64,000 nt of DNA from Carposina sasakii (GCA_014607495.2 CP053163.1:5002716-5066715), one strand, 5' to 3'; shown: positions 12,010 to 24,679, counted from the stretch's first letter. Made by a program: numbers and translations. The notes: generated by a model not told the origin, from the sequence alone.

Positions 12010-12394
12010 TACAGGGTGTTTTTTGGTTGCCACCCTTAACGAAGGGTACGTACTCTATACAACAAATAAAGTAAGTTTATGCCAAAAAAATGGGGGAAAC
12101 GACGTAAATTTTTTGAAAAAAAAAATTTATTACTTGATCAGGCAAAATTTAATAGTGTCCAGTGTTTATGCTAGTTTTTTCATAAAGAGATATTAATTAT
12201 TTTACGTAAAAAAATCTTGCTACACGCGTCAATGTGCATTTATGCAGAAAAACACAGTCTATTTACTCAACTTTGAACCCTAATATTTTGGAAACCAGAC
12301 ACTTCCCAGGTATGCTTCCATGGAGAAAAATGATCGTGATGACGAGGAAATTCCGTAGTTTTCGGGAACATTGACGACCAAAAATCACTCTGTA
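12010..12394 (+). mobile_element. MITE family A, copy 1 (TACAGGGTG type)
   Basis: It starts TACAGGGTGTTTTTTGGTTG and ends tcactctgta. Landmarks shared with the copies at 16050, 33255, 54942 and 55407 are cacccttaacgaagggta, acttgatc, cagacacttcccaggtatgc and gttgacgaccaaaaatcac. There is no ORF of note. Confidence 0.8.
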
Positions 12395-12856
12395 TAGGTA
12401 CCAAGCACGTTAACCAATTAGCTTATTAAGACCAACGTGGCATTTCAAGCACAAATACAACAATCTAGCTACTGGTAACGAATCCAATGGAACAAACGAA
12501 AAACATGTTACCGAGTCATTCTAAGTAGGTTTTAAGTTGTTAGCGTCAGAGCCTCGTCGTCGGTTCAATACCAGGGTACACCACAAGGCAGGTAAGGTTG
12601 AGTTTGGGTCTATGGTTTTAGTCGAATCCACTTACACCTCATTATATTATATTACAAACCAATTGGAATACCGTTTGTTGACATGTATGCGATAAATTAG
12701 TCTATAATCTAAATTCAATGCTATCTTTCTTTAAACGTATTCAAGATTGTGACAGCTACATCTTTATCCTTCAAACAGGCTATCTGACGGTTGAAGGAAT
12801 CGGGCCTTCATAACTTTATGAGTATGATGGATGAAAAATAACGTTGCCAATATGTA
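12395..12856. other. no gene; short inverted match to 15.9 kb
   Basis: Around 12455-12492 (caatctagctactggtaacg) the sequence is the reverse of a stretch at about 15892-15926. Nothing else is recognisable. Confidence 0.4.
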
Positions 12857-13005
12857 ATTTAGAAAAGAGATGGTAAAATTCGTCATCCGAGTAATTGACC
12901 CGGCAGCTCAGTGGTCAGAGCAACTAGCACGGTATGCAGTGGTCGTGGGTTCGATTCCCACTCGGGTGAAGAATTTTTTCCATTTTCTTTATTAATAATT
13001 TTACG
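12857..13005 (+). repeat. tRNA-like SINE or foldback repeat, copy 2
   Basis: It has the same 40-base 5' flank, tRNA-like core (A-box-like GGCAGCTCAGTGG, B box GGGTTCGATTCCC) and T-rich tail as the copy at 1-155. The acceptor-like ends gacccgg and tcgggtg pair better than in copy 1. The 5' flank pairs with the 3' tail (ccgagt with actcgg, aaaattc with gaatttt, ccat with atgg). Confidence 0.8.
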
Positions 13006-13857
13006 AGTATTTAAAACTATTTACCCTACATAAACCTTTCAAATAACCATATCAAAATTATATTTGGCAAATTAAATAGTGACCCGAGGCACAATTAATA
13101 TAACCTGAGCTTTAGATGAACTTTGTTTTCTTACCCGTACGTTGACAAACTCTCAACATAACCCCCCGGGAGCGACGCGAATACCTTCCGTGTGAAACTT
13201 CGACACCAGTCCCGTCCCGAAACACTATGCCGACAGCTTGTGTTACTAAAGCTGATGCTGTAGTAGGATAATGTTGGTATAACGGTATAGAAACTCATAT
13301 AGGTACTCGTACTTACTTGTATGTACAGTGTAGTTCTGGTTAACAATGAGTCAACGCATCGATTGCTGCACTACATACTTACCTACCCTATCTGTAAAAA
13401 CTGCGGATTATTTTCTATATTGGTACTGGAATGTAAGTACTATTATGTTTAGACCATTTGGAACTAGCTGAATCTATAATGTATGTTATGGCATGTTATA
13501 AATATGTAATGTGGGATGTAGACACGATCTCAGTTTTGCGCCAAATTCTTCGTATGTGAAATGTTCAAGCACACACACAACAACGCTACTAATGAACCAA
13601 GTGTATAATTTATACACCCTTTAAATATGTCATTTGATAGCAAAATATATGCAATATCTGTCAAATTTAACATTACATTGTGTATAATTCCATTACATAA
13701 TTCAATTTAATTAATATCCGCAATTACTTACCAACATAGATTAAGACTTTTACTAATACAAATATGGAATGTATTTTCTGAAATTAAATTTATATTATTA
13801 TTATTTTGTATCTCTTTCGAAATTATTATTATTATTTGTATCTCTGTTTAAATTCTC
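13006..13857. other. no feature seen
   Basis: AT-rich intergenic DNA. No gene is supported. Confidence 0.45.
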
Positions 13858-14525
13858 GGGACTACAGAGTCCCGGTCCTTTGAGAGGCGTGCATCGGGCC
13901 GTAGCCAAGATGTAGAGGCCCTTTTAGAGAACTTTAATATGGTGTGGGATACACATGGCGGATACCATCGCCGACCGCACAATATGATACACCCGGCGAC
14001 GGTCCCAGCCATGTGCAAGACTATTGGAGTGCAGAGCTATGTTATGCGATGGAAAACAAAGGTCATGGGCTATGGGGCTGAATTTTTGGTGGGGTTGGAT
14101 AATCGAGCTATTGAAGGAGACTAACGGACGCCTGCCATTACAACCAAGTCTCATAATTATTTGGTGGCAGGCGGTGACTCGCTGACTCATTTCATGGGCC
14201 CCCGAAAACGGCCGCACGCATGGAGCGACAAAGGGGCAACATTTGGTGAGTGGCTAGGGTGGAGGGGTGCCTCTGGACTTTAAACCGAAGCCAGCTCGCC
14301 ACTTACGGACGGGCACGTCCACCCTCGAGCTGTCATAGCTCTCGCGACTCCACTCTGCCCGGCCGGCAAAGGCAAGGCAGAGGTGGGGGAACTGTTCCTC
14401 GTCAGACCTCACTTCGGCGCCGGAGATGAGAAACAGGGTCTTCCCCCGGGAGCACTTCAGGTCCGTGGGAACGCTACCTCCCAACAGCTCGCAAAAAGCT
14501 GCCCTGCGGGCTTATTATTATTATA
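13858..14525. repeat. GC-rich repeat-like block, possibly a LINE 3' region
   Basis: This block is markedly more GC-rich than its surroundings and ends in cgggcttattattattataa, a tail like that of a retroposed LINE. Both strands have short ORFs of 60-97 codons, but none shows a recognisable domain. The LINE assignment is inference. Confidence 0.35.
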
Positions 14526-14579
14526 ATACTGTAGTGGGAACAAAGATTTATAACACCCACAACCTTTACATGTATTCAT

Positions 14580-14800
14580 CATCATCATCTGCCTATTTCA
14601 GTCCACTGCTGGACGCAGGCCTCCCCCAGGGCACGCCACAAGACTGCCATAGGGAGTATTAGCCCATAGTCACCACGCTGGGCAGGCGGGTTGATGACCG
14701 CAGTTTGTATTTTGGACTATGTTGTCAACACGGGAGGCGCTGCTGCCCACCTCCCGGAAACCCTTAATCGCCACGTACGATACCCACGGGCGGTGTGGTG
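14580..14800 (-). repeat. LINE/SINE 3' tail, CAGTGGAC...GATGATGATG family
   Basis: On the minus strand it reads ggcctgcgtccagcagtgga and then a (GATGAT)n tail. I recognise this arrangement from common lepidopteran RTE-type tails. An inverted, diverged copy lies at 15045-15210. Confidence 0.5.
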
Positions 14801-15044
14801 TACGAATTTTACTATGCCGGCACCACACGACCATGTATTAGTACAACCGTATTAGTTTCAACCCTTCGCTGTGGTATAAGAATTGTGTAAAGTGTCGACC
14901 TAAAGGGACATTACTACTCATTTACTCCACAAGTTCCTTTAAGGTAACTACCTATAGTATACCTATTATTTCCTCCGTATCTTCTTCTAGACTGCGAACC
15001 AGTTGTACTTTTGTACCTCATTAAGAAAATGTACTTTTGCTCGT

Positions 15045-15210
15045 GTGTCGGCCGAGGCCGTGTTAAGGGTTTCCGGGAGCTGGGCAGCAGCGCCAATCGT
15101 GTAGACAACATGGTCTGAATGTCTACACTGTCGTCACTATAGACAAACCCCCTATGGCAATAGCCTTGTAGCGTGCCCCTGGGAAGTCCTACGTCCACAA
15201 TAGACTGTAA
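15045..15210 (+). repeat. inverted copy of the 14.6-kb tail repeat
   Basis: Shared landmarks in reverse orientation are gggtttccgggagctgggca, the ctatggcaatagccttg region and tacgtccacaatagactg. Together with 14580-14800 it forms an inverted pair of about 160 bp with a spacer of about 250 bp. Confidence 0.5.
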
Positions 15211-16049
15211 TAGACTGATGTGTATTTCTACTCATATTTTGTGCAAATAAATAGATTGATTTATTAGCTGTTATTTGAACTCGAAAGATGGAGCTGTGTT
15301 ATTGAAAACAACGCTAGTTTTTACCGAATAATATAGGTATATTACAGGTACCTAGTCACGTGCAGGGGAAATCATTCTATCCCACAGAGGCCTATTCAAT
15401 CCAATAGGTAAAGACCAACTATTCTATAGTATTCCGAGATTTAGGTTAATTAAAGTTCTACCTAGGCTTATGTAGCTGTCCCTACACATGTTACATATCC
15501 TAATGAGAATCGCAATTACATATTTATATAGGTATAGTCTTATGGTTATGAAATTTAATGGCGGTCGTTAGGCCACATTAGAGGCAGAGGGGCTTTTGAG
15601 TTATAGCTGAACCATCAAAACTATTATAGCTCGTTTATCTCCCTTAAGATAGGCTGATATACTCGTACGTCGCCAATAGGGGACAAAACATGTGGATAGT
15701 TCCGACAGTGTGTTGACTCAGCCATAATCAGAATACGATCCGAAATTGATCGCATAAATATCACCAAACAGTTTGTTACATAAAAATACCACTTTAAAAT
15801 ATAGAGTAATAGTAGATATCATACACCGTAATAATGTCTTTAATCTACACACATATTGCATATTTAGAATAACTCGATAACATTTCTCATTGGATTCGTT
15901 ACCGGTAGCTAGATTGTTGTATCAGTGCGCGATTAGCGGTGGTAGGCTCACCCCTTACCATGTAGGAGTTAAAAGGCAAACTGATGAAAAGTGAGTATGT
16001 AAATTGCATACTTCTGCCCAACCTCTTTGAGGGATAATGGGCGTGACTG
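15211..16049. other. intergenic with a short interspersed-repeat piece
   Basis: About 15935-16035 carries a repeat (ggctcaccccttacc, aactgatgaaaagtg, cacttctgcccaacctct-like) also found at about 23090, 30000 (minus) and 41115. There is no gene. Confidence 0.45.
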
Positions 16050-16440
16050 TACAGGGTGTTTTTATGTGGCCACCATTAACGAAGGGTACGCACTCTATAC
16101 ATCAAATAAAGCAAGTTTATCCCAAAAAATGCTGAAATGCTGAGAAAAAAAAACATTTTTTGAAAATTTTTTTTAGTTACTTGATCGGGCGAAATTTATA
16201 GTGTCTAGTGTTTATGTTAGTTTTTTTATAGACAGATATTAATTATTTCTCGTGAAAAAATCTTCCTACGCGCGTCTATGTGCATTTATGCAGAAAAACG
16301 CAGTCTATTTACTCAACTTTGGACCCTAATATTTTGGAAACCAGACACTCCCCAGGTATGCTTCCACTGAGAAAAATGATCGTGCTGATGAGGAGATTCC
16401 GTAGTTTTCGGAAACGTTGACGACCAAAAATCACCCTGTA
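16050..16440 (+). mobile_element. MITE family A, copy 2
   Basis: It runs from TACAGGGTGTTTTTATGTGG to tcaccctgta, 391 bp, with the same landmarks as copy 1. Both termini are intact, making this one of the better copies. Confidence 0.8.
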
Positions 16441-18339
16441 TGTATGTGCATGTAATATACATAAAGTGCTATGACGAACGACAGAGAGATCAACTCCAGC
16501 CTTAACCGCTGACATCAGAGATTTGAAATTTGGCAATTGTATCCTTAATGCGACGTAAGAAATCGAATCCCGAAATCCCCACGGAAAAATGTGTTATTGG
16601 AAAAACAATTATTAATTTATCAAGCAAAATACGCAGGCTGAAAAAATGTGCTGTTCTCAGCTATTTATCACTGCCACGTTATCTCCGAGGATTTCTACTC
16701 TATGTTCTGGAATAAATTAAAAACTTTTCTTTCCGCTAACTCAGATATTTGAAACAATTGCAGTAAAATTTACCTTTGTCGCGGTGAGAATATTTTTCTT
16801 TCTCCTTTTAATTTAAACATAAAGAAAATCTTATTTACCTAGATACTATAAAAAAAATCAGTTATACTTGTGTTTATTGTTGTATTAACAGGTTCGTTTA
16901 TTTGTCAAGGTTATTTGTCATTTATATATATGGCGCTTATCCCAAATAGTCTTTCACCCCTCGATATGTATTTATTTAGTTATATTGTATGTATTTATTT
17001 AATTGATTATATTACATTTGTTTTTTTTTTATAATTTGTTTGTGCACGTGTGATTTCCTCTTCTTTGCTAATCACTTAATTTTAATTGGTTGGCTGAAAT
17101 AAATCTCTGTTATTTTGGAGATAACCTCGCCTTTGTACATTATCTTTTCAAATATTTTATCTTGTGTTTTTTTCTGTGTACAGTGAAGAATTATGAACAC
17201 GACTCAAGGAGCGGTAAACATTGCAATACGTACTAATATATTATTAACATGCTATGTTTCCGAAACGGGGTAGCCAGAACTGCACGATATACTATTAAGC
17301 AGATACCACAGCAACTCTTAGCATAGCGAAGACTGTTGTAAATAATATTGAACTAACATCTAAATAACAGATATTACGCATGCAGTACAATAGTTCTCAT
17401 TTTTATTTTTGTACATATAAGTCGTCCAAATTCAAGTTGGTTATGCAAAACTATATGAATGAAATAACTGTAAATCAATATAAGATCCTATTACTCCGGC
17501 ACAAGATATAACTTGTCACTACGCATGAAGCTCAACCATAACTGTTTGTTTTACAACGGCATACTATAGCTTGTCCAAAAAGTCTAGACTTTTAACTTAA
17601 AAAATCGCTCACTGAAAAGTGTTATTCTGTTATGTTCACACTGCTAGTGGCGACACCTTTATTTCACAACTTTTTAGACAGTCTATATCTCTGTGGAATA
17701 CACGACTCGCATTTTTATTATGCAAAGCGCATTGGTTTACTATTTCTGTACTATTATTGACCCGTAAAAAGTGGCATCATTCAAAATGGCGAGCTGTCAC
17801 TCCAAATGGCGTATCATAGGCGTATAAAAGTTTATGAGAATATGAAGATGTTTATAGGTTTGTTACTCTTTCACGCTAAAACTAGTGAACAATGTTTGAT
17901 AAAACTTAGCAGTTATTATAGCTCATACACTTGAATAACACGTTGGTTATAATTTATGTTCACTCTGATGAACTTGCAAGAGTCAGTTAGTAATTGATAC
18001 TTTACAATTTACAACACAATACTAGATATCACCTTGTACGAGTATGTATTACAGTAAACATAGATACGAATTAATTATGCTTTTGAAATCTGACAGTGCA
18101 TAGAAACTTTAACATCCTAGAAGAGGGCATCATCCTCAGGGCATTGAAACTTGCCCAACTCGGTTTCCAATATGTCATATCAAAGATAGTTTGGGCTTCG
18201 AACTAGTTTTGATAGAGTAGGAAAAGTTAACATAACAGGAGTCTTGTCATGTTTGTATCGAAATCCTAGAGACAACACTTTGCCCATGTGGTCGTCGAAG
18301 GTATATTTAATAACCCATGGCTTTTAAAACTTGCTAGGC
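16441..18339. other. no gene; small Helitron-like scrap
   Basis: AT-rich DNA. Only about 17825-17885 (tttgttactctttcacgct) recalls the Helitron 5' region. Nothing else is supported. Confidence 0.45.
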
Positions 18340-18563
18340 ATTTTGAATAATATGAGCGATATGTATTCACAGAGAGCGTTGCGCATGAATGTGGGTGGAT
18401 ATAATGGAAGAGGTAGACCAAAGAAATGTTGGATAGACTGTGTGAGAGAGGATATGCGTGTACTGGTAGTGAGCAATGAGATGACGGATAATAGGGATGA
18501 ATGGAAGAAAAGTACATATTGCGCCGACCCCAAATAAATGGGAACAGGACAGGAAGATGATGA
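18340..18563 (+). mobile_element. RTE-like LINE, last about 65 codons and tail
   Basis: The frame encodes QRAL-RMNVGGYNGRGRPKKC-like sequence through WKKSTYCADPK and a stop. The tail gggaacaggacaggaagatg follows. The copy is 5'-truncated, as expected for LINE insertion. Confidence 0.75.
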
Positions 18564-19898
18564 GGTATTCCTTCTAGCTTGCTTCAAACACTTTGCGGGT
18601 CGTTCGCTGCGCGCTCGTTTCTGTTTGTTACAATAACATTGACTTTGTCTCCAAATATAACAAGTTTTTTAATAGCAATCCTTTCTGTGGTAAAAAAAGG
18701 TAGAACAAATTGCGAATAAAAAATGAAATATTAAACTATTAAACAAACAAACCGTAGATCCTTTACCCTGATTAAATAGGTAATTGTACCCCCGAAAGAT
18801 TCCACATGATACCCAAATATCAGCGTTATCCGTTTTTACGATACCCGAGAAAACCTATTCACAGTATACTGCATATTGGTATCACATATTGCTAAGCAAA
18901 TACCGGCGACGAAGCCTCTCTGTGTTATATATTCTTGTAGACATGTATTTCTATTTACGGGGGTATTTTCTACGAGAACGTGAAAATTGGATCTTCGAAA
19001 ATCTTCTAAAGCATGAACAAGAAGATATTCATCGCGTGGTTAATTTGGCTATCTACTAAGAAGATCTAGTTCTAGGATAATGGTTGGTTGATCTTATAGC
19101 TTATATTTAAGCTATACGACTGTAAGTAATTTTTTTTGTACCAGTTTATCCCGAAGGAAAGGCAAGCAAAAATTTCTCCTAGCTTACCTGCATATGAAAC
19201 CATGCACATGCACTAGAATTACATCACAAGTAAACAAAATATAAATGATCTATCAGAAAACATCACTTTAGGAACACATGCAACATGCAATCCGGACAAA
19301 AACCAACAACGTTTGGCTAGGACCGCGGCACGCTTGGGCGAGGCAGCGCGAGCGTTTGCCTCGAGCAAGGCACGTCTTGACCGACCGAGGATTTGTCTAG
19401 CGCGGCTGCCTCGCGAAGCTGCTCGGTCAGTCAGTACCTACGCGGCTAATGACAAATTAATTTTCATCTTAACAAAGAAATTACACTCCATTCCTTTTCC
19501 CACCGAACCTGTAACAAGTGTCCATCACCTTTACATTCTCACCAATTTTTACATTTTTAATATGATACAATCATACATTTTAAAAATGTTTGCTCATGTT
19601 GTTATGAGTAGGTATTTCACTAAGTTTAAGATGCCAAACATAAATATTCAAATAAACAAACCGACCAGAAAAACGCTTTAAAAAGTTTTACAGGATATAA
19701 ACCGAAGGGGAAAAATCTAGTTTTTTTTCAATGTAACCAGAAGCACACAAAGCAGTGCTAGTAATAAAGTCAATAGGATCCTGAGTAAACATACAGCGAA
19801 ACAACAAGACAAACAGAGAACATCTCTTTGGAATCAAAAGACAATATTGCGCAGAAAACAAACTTGCAAACTTCAACTATCTCAAGGTTTTATAGTTG
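18564..19898. other. intergenic; GC-rich patch at 19.3-19.45 kb
   Basis: About 19318-19450 is a GC-rich island with cggcacgcttgggcgaggca and an inverted-like ctagcgcggctgcctcgcga. The ORF over it is compositional. No gene is assigned. Confidence 0.4.
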
Positions 19899-19950
19899 TA
19901 CAGGGTGTAAGTGACAGCCAGGCAAATACTAAAATGTTAAACAATGCCTA
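19899..19950 (+). repeat. MITE family B, solo left end
   Basis: TACAGGGTGTAAGTGACAGC then caggcaaata matches the terminus of the family at 20801 and 23734. The rest is absent. Confidence 0.6.
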
Positions 19951-20800
19951 AGTTGAGTTAGATGTGAGTGCTAGTAAAGCAGGACATGTTATTTTTATAA
20001 TTTTATAATTAATTGGCCAGCTTTTTGGGTATACTGCCAGCTGTAAAGGACCTGCATGCAGTATTTTATTTATAATTATTTTATTTTATTGGTAGCTTTA
20101 ATATTATCAATCAATCAATCAATCAATATGTTTATTTGCTCAAATATGTGTATATATACATGTTATTATTATTTTTATTAGTAAATATTAGTAGGTACGT
20201 TTAAAATTAATTTACATGAATTAAAAGTTGTTTATTGATTAATTCATCACAATGTTTGTTTAGTCACTTTTCGCCTTACAAAAACTAAATACACTATTTT
20301 GGTGCTGAAAAACAATTTAAAATTTCAGAATTTTGAACGCGAGTTACACTTTTTACTAAACATCGTCTTCCCGATATCATACATTATAACATACGTTGTC
20401 TTTAGCATCATTTTCTCTTGTGAGACTTCAAATATAACAAAACATACCGGTAAATAAAAGAATATTCTAGAAAACTGTCTTATTTGAATATCGAAAAATA
20501 AATGGGCAGTACGTTTCTTTGAATCTATTCAAATATTACAATGCACATCATAGAACCGACGCGGCGACGGTCAACTTTATACAGGAACGTGGTGACCATT
20601 TATCATATTCATATGTAGGTACTGTTGACATTCGTGGTAGTGAGATAGAGAATAATGTTGAAGACTGCAGGTGTTGCGTGCCTGGAATTATAATTTGCAT
20701 AAAATCTATTAATAATTTTCATGCAAGACTGCTCAAATCCCTAAGGATAAAATTTTAGGATATACCTCACAAATATTGCATCTATATAAACTTTTATGCT

Positions 20801-21285
20801 TAAAGGGTGTTCGTGACAGCCAGGCAAATATTGATACCATGAGTTCAGACCATGATTCTGATGCGGAAAATACTGAAAACTTTCGCAGGAAAATTCCAAA
20901 ATTTTCCGACATTTTTTTTTATATTTTCAGGAAAAAAATATTTTTGTTGGTTTAATAAGCCTTAGATAATGAGATAAAAATAAAATTTTAACCAAAATAT
21001 GATCTAAACAAAATATGATGAAAAAAAAGTTGTCCTCAAAAAATTTCATATAACTGATCAACCCTAATGGAGAGTCCACTAGTGGTCCAAAAAACAGCAA
21101 TGTGTCACACAATAGCCAATAATTTGTCACAGGATCGCCCGATACAATTCGCGAGGAGAGCAAAGATCACTGAAAATCAATTCAAAAAAAAATTTCCTAT
21201 GAGTCGTCTGTCGACTGTCGTATAACAACACAATGGTACTTATTCAGCATCTCAGTATTTTCCTGGCTGTCACCCACACCCTGTA
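20801..21285. mobile_element. MITE family B, copy 1
   Basis: Left end taaagggtgttcgtgacagc and right end gctgtcacccacaccctgta are inverted repeats, and the pairing continues through ccaggcaaata and tattttcctgg. The 485-bp element has no recognisable gene. Confidence 0.75.
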
Positions 21286-21644
21286 TACACTTTGTTTATC
21301 TACCTATAGTTATTAATAGCTCTGTGAATTTGACGTTTAAAAGTGAGACAATTCGCTCTCACCAAATTCATCGTACGGGTGCAGGATTGTACGTATGCAC
21401 ACGACTGTTTTCCTTAATTGGGAAATTTTCCCAAAGCTAGAAATGTAGGGGAAATCTCACAGCCACTTTTAGCATAGCTCGTCCAGATGTTAATTATACA
21501 AATTGGGGGCGTTAATAAATCCAAAGACAGATGCTAAGAAAGTGATTCTATAATAACCTAGTTTTAATTAATAAGCACAGGAATATATGATTAATACTTT
21601 CATACATGTGGGCACGTGGAGATGATGAATTAAAGTAGATTATC

Positions 21645-21850
21645 GGGATACTAGACGCAGACTAGCGTATCATCCTTATGTTGTTGATAGCCCACCCATC
21701 CGCACCAAACGTTATGCTAACTCGTTTGTAATGCGAACGGCTAAGGAGTGGAATGCACTTCCTGCCGATGTATTTCCCGAGCACTACAACATTGGTCTCT
21801 TCAAAGCTAGAGTGAATAGGCACTTTCTAGGCAAACATGTACCACCCTAG
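21645..21850 (+). mobile_element. LINE ORF C-terminal fragment (CR1/Jockey-like)
   Basis: One frame reads RRRLAYHPYVV, RTKRYANSFVMRTAKEWNAL, LFKARVNRHFLGKHVPP and then a stop. This is the typical C-terminus of reverse transcriptases in CR1/Jockey-group LINEs of Lepidoptera, from memory. The upstream part is missing, so it is a 5'-truncated dead copy. Confidence 0.65.
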
Positions 21851-21939
21851 GCCGTATTTTGCTTACCATCAGGCACGATGGCGGTCAAATGTTGGCCTAG
21901 CTAATTGAAAAAAAAGACAAAGAAAGTATAAAACATAAG

Positions 21940-22200
21940 AGTCGATGGAAGGGTTGGAAGGAGAAGACCTCGCCGGACTTTCGCTGATCAAATTGGTGAA
22001 ATTCTAGAGAAAGGGCAGGTCAAGAGTACCCTAAACCGACGAACGTGCTTGAAGTATTCCGGGGAAAAGGTCACGGCTTGTGTTTACCAAATGATGCCAG
22101 AAAGGTAGGATCTCTTAGTTAAGGTCAAATATAATAGTTGTTGCTTTGAAGAAAAAATATTGCGACCAACCTATATTAATGGGAAAAGGGCAGGTGGATG
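21940..22200 (+). mobile_element. degenerate LINE C-terminal fragment
   Basis: A frame of about 50 codons (RRRPRRTFADQIGEILEKGQ region) ends near the atgatgccag stretch. Further on it shows gggaaaagggcaggtggatg, a weak echo of the RTE tail. It is probably a degraded LINE 3' end. Confidence 0.4.
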
Positions 22201-22731
22201 ATTATGACATGGACGCAGTTGAATAACAGCTGGATGGTGCTTAACGTCCTGTATTATTATCTCTATTATAAGAAGTAGCCTAAAAGTTCATCTGTCGCAA
22301 ACAGAGCAAAGTAGGCAGGTTTACTTCAATACACCTAAGAATTCGCGTGAGGCACGCCAAACGTTTCTTATGAAGTTTACATACGGATGCTAAATGTATT
22401 TTACCAGTAGTTTTTACCCGACTGCGCCAGATTAAGGGTTATGGTTTTCGAGTATTTCTTTATGTTTTGGCATGCTCTGGAGCCAGGTGTCATTTAATTC
22501 TTCCTCGTAAATTATTACGCAGCCAGGTTTATTTGGTAATAAAGTTATTTTTCTATACACCTGATTAGCTTTATGGTATAGTCGAATAAGTTAAACGAGT
22601 CACAAGCAAATAACAGGATCCTTAGAAAAGATTAAAACCTTTTAAATATAAAAAATACCAAATCAAAAAAACTGAAATTTAACTGAACGTTGGATTGGTC
22701 GAATGTTTATATATTTTAAAAGTGGATTGTG
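22201..22731. other. no feature seen
   Basis: Intergenic. No gene or repeat boundary is recognised. Confidence 0.45.
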
Positions 22732-23000
22732 TATTTCATACATACGTACATACACGCCTTTATCCCTTACGTATGAGGTAGGCAGTGTACCAAGGGCCGA
22801 TAGAACCACATGCTGCCACTTCTGAGCAATTTTGAGGGTATAGTTAAGATGTACGAGTTCGGTTAGTAGTGACAGGTGGTCAGCCCATCGCCTACAAAAC
22901 ACCAAGACCCTCTTGTCCCTCTACTGACATGTACAGTATGCCCGGGAAGAGAAGCAGCTGTAGTGTTATACTTTTTTTTTCACTCCCAGAGCAGTATAGA
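22732..23000 (-). repeat. interspersed repeat F, near-complete copy
   Basis: Read on the minus strand it runs from ctgctctgggagtga through gggcatactgtacatgtcag and ggcgatgggctgaccacctg to ggcgtgtatgtacgtatg. It therefore ends in an ATGT-like simple tail. It matches the copies at 37441 and 46412. Confidence 0.65.
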
Positions 23001-23084
23001 AGTTTTTGTATTCTAAGTTTGTGTATTTCGCTTGTTGGATTTTACCTTCTTACTTCAGGTAAGTAAGTAAGATAAGAAAGTACT

Positions 23085-23155
23085 TCAGTAAGTTAGACTT
23101 AATAGGCTAACTGGTGAAGTGGGTATATAATTTGCACACTTCTGCCCAACCTCTA
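23085..23155 (+). repeat. short interspersed repeat G fragment
   Basis: The stretch taggctaactggtgaagtgg followed by ttgcacacttctgcccaacc recurs at about 15980, 30010 (minus) and 41140. Confidence 0.45.
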
Positions 23156-23733
23156 GTCGTGTTTCATGCTAATAGAACCTTAAGATATTCTGTATGTCTA
23201 TAACCTTTTCACTTCAAAAGTACCTACCCATATCCCATATAGGCAAACGATATCCTAGATAGAATAAAGTTACTATTTATTCTGGAAAAACAATTTTTCC
23301 TTATAAATTACATTTATGTTGTGGAATCAAACAAATTGTGTCAACACTGAGGGAAAATCCACAGGGATTTGCTAAAGGGGAATAGAGAAATAATATTTTG
23401 TGTGGAATATAATGCAGCCTACATTTTGTTAGATCATGGCTGATAGTATCATTAAATTATTTAACAGTGGACGTCCACAAGTGGACTAGGCACTGAAAAA
23501 AACAACATGTCACAATTTTCAGAAATAATATGTACCGGGAAAAATATAAAAAAATATTCGAAAATGGGCATTAGGCATATAAATCTATTTAAAACACTGA
23601 AACACATACATAGAAGTTTAAAATAACTATAACTAACTTTAATCTATGTAGGCAAAGATGAAATGGTTGATCATCATAGCTTTTACAGAAAGGTCAACAA
23701 AAGTATATTTTTCAATATGCACCATTCAATCTT

Positions 23734-24202
23734 TACAGGCTGTTTGTGAGAACCAGACAAATATTGATACCATGATTTCAGACCATGACTCTGAGGTGGA
23801 AAAATCTGAAAATTTTCGCAAGAAAATTTTACATTTTTTCATATTTTCAGAAAAAAAAATGTTTGGTTCGTTGAATTAGGCCTTAGATAATGACTTAAAA
23901 ATAAAATTTTAACCAAAAAGTGATTTTCAAAAAAAAAGTTGCGCTCAAAAAAGTTCAAATAACTGATCAACCCTAATGGAGTATCACAAGTGATCCAAAT
24001 AACAGCAATGTGTCACACAATAACCAATGAGCCCATTTAATTAGTCACAGGATCGCCCGATGCAATTGGCGCGAAGAGCAAAGATTACCGATAATCAAAT
24101 CAAAAATACATTTCCTGCAAGTAATAACACTGTTGTATAACTCAACACGATGGTACTTATTCAGCATTTCAGTATTTGCCTGGCTGTCACCCACACCCTG
24201 TA
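23734..24202. mobile_element. MITE family B, copy 2
   Basis: It is homologous to 20801-21285 over its length (attgataccatga, gttcaaataactgatcaacc, cagcaatgtgtcacacaata, gcctggctgtcaccc). The left terminus tacaggctgtttgtgagaac has drifted and the right terminus accctgta is intact. Confidence 0.75.
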
Positions 24203-24594
24203 TAATATTTAGCTTTATATATAGCTGTTTTTGCTAGTAACACTTTAACCTTTTTAAAAGTCAACGAGCAATGGATCACTTTCTTATGTTAAATGTAGTA
24301 AGCCATTGCCATTGGATTTGGCCAGTGAGGCTTTGAATCCGTGTGTTTCACCATGCGTGCAGGCGAAGGAATTTGCCAAAGTAACTCATACGCTTTTGTA
24401 AGCGAGCTTTTGTGTACATGCGTATACCGAGTCACGAATATTAGGAATGTTTATTACTTAGGCCATTAATAGCTAGTGTAGGGCTCAGGTATTTTATATC
24501 AGGTCCTTAATAATATTGCTTTACGATCATAATTCAAATTTCTCCACCATACAGGAGGTGAATAAGCTATTACCTAATTAAACGAAGCAAAAAA

Positions 24595-24679
24595 ATCCTA
24601 CTAAAATTTCAATGCTCTTCGCTTCAGAATCATGATCTGAAGCGATAATTATTTGCCTGGCTGTCACAAACGCCCTGTA
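24595..24679. repeat. MITE family B, right-end fragment
   Basis: It ends tgcctggctgtcacaaacgc then cctgta. It contains a perfect 10-bp hairpin, TCGCTTCAGA...TCTGAAGCGA. Confidence 0.55.

Noticed and set aside
12520..12600. tRNA-like stretch (gttagcgtcagagc ... ggttcaatacc)
   Set aside because: Only a partial B-box match, with no stem pairing.
13924..14217. 97-codon ORF on the minus strand in the GC-rich block
   Set aside because: No domain, and overlapping ORFs on both strands are expected in a GC-rich repeat.
19313..19681. 122-codon ORF, alanine/arginine-rich at its start
   Set aside because: It begins with GTG/TTG-type codons in a GC-rich patch and runs into AT-rich DNA; no domain or splice support.
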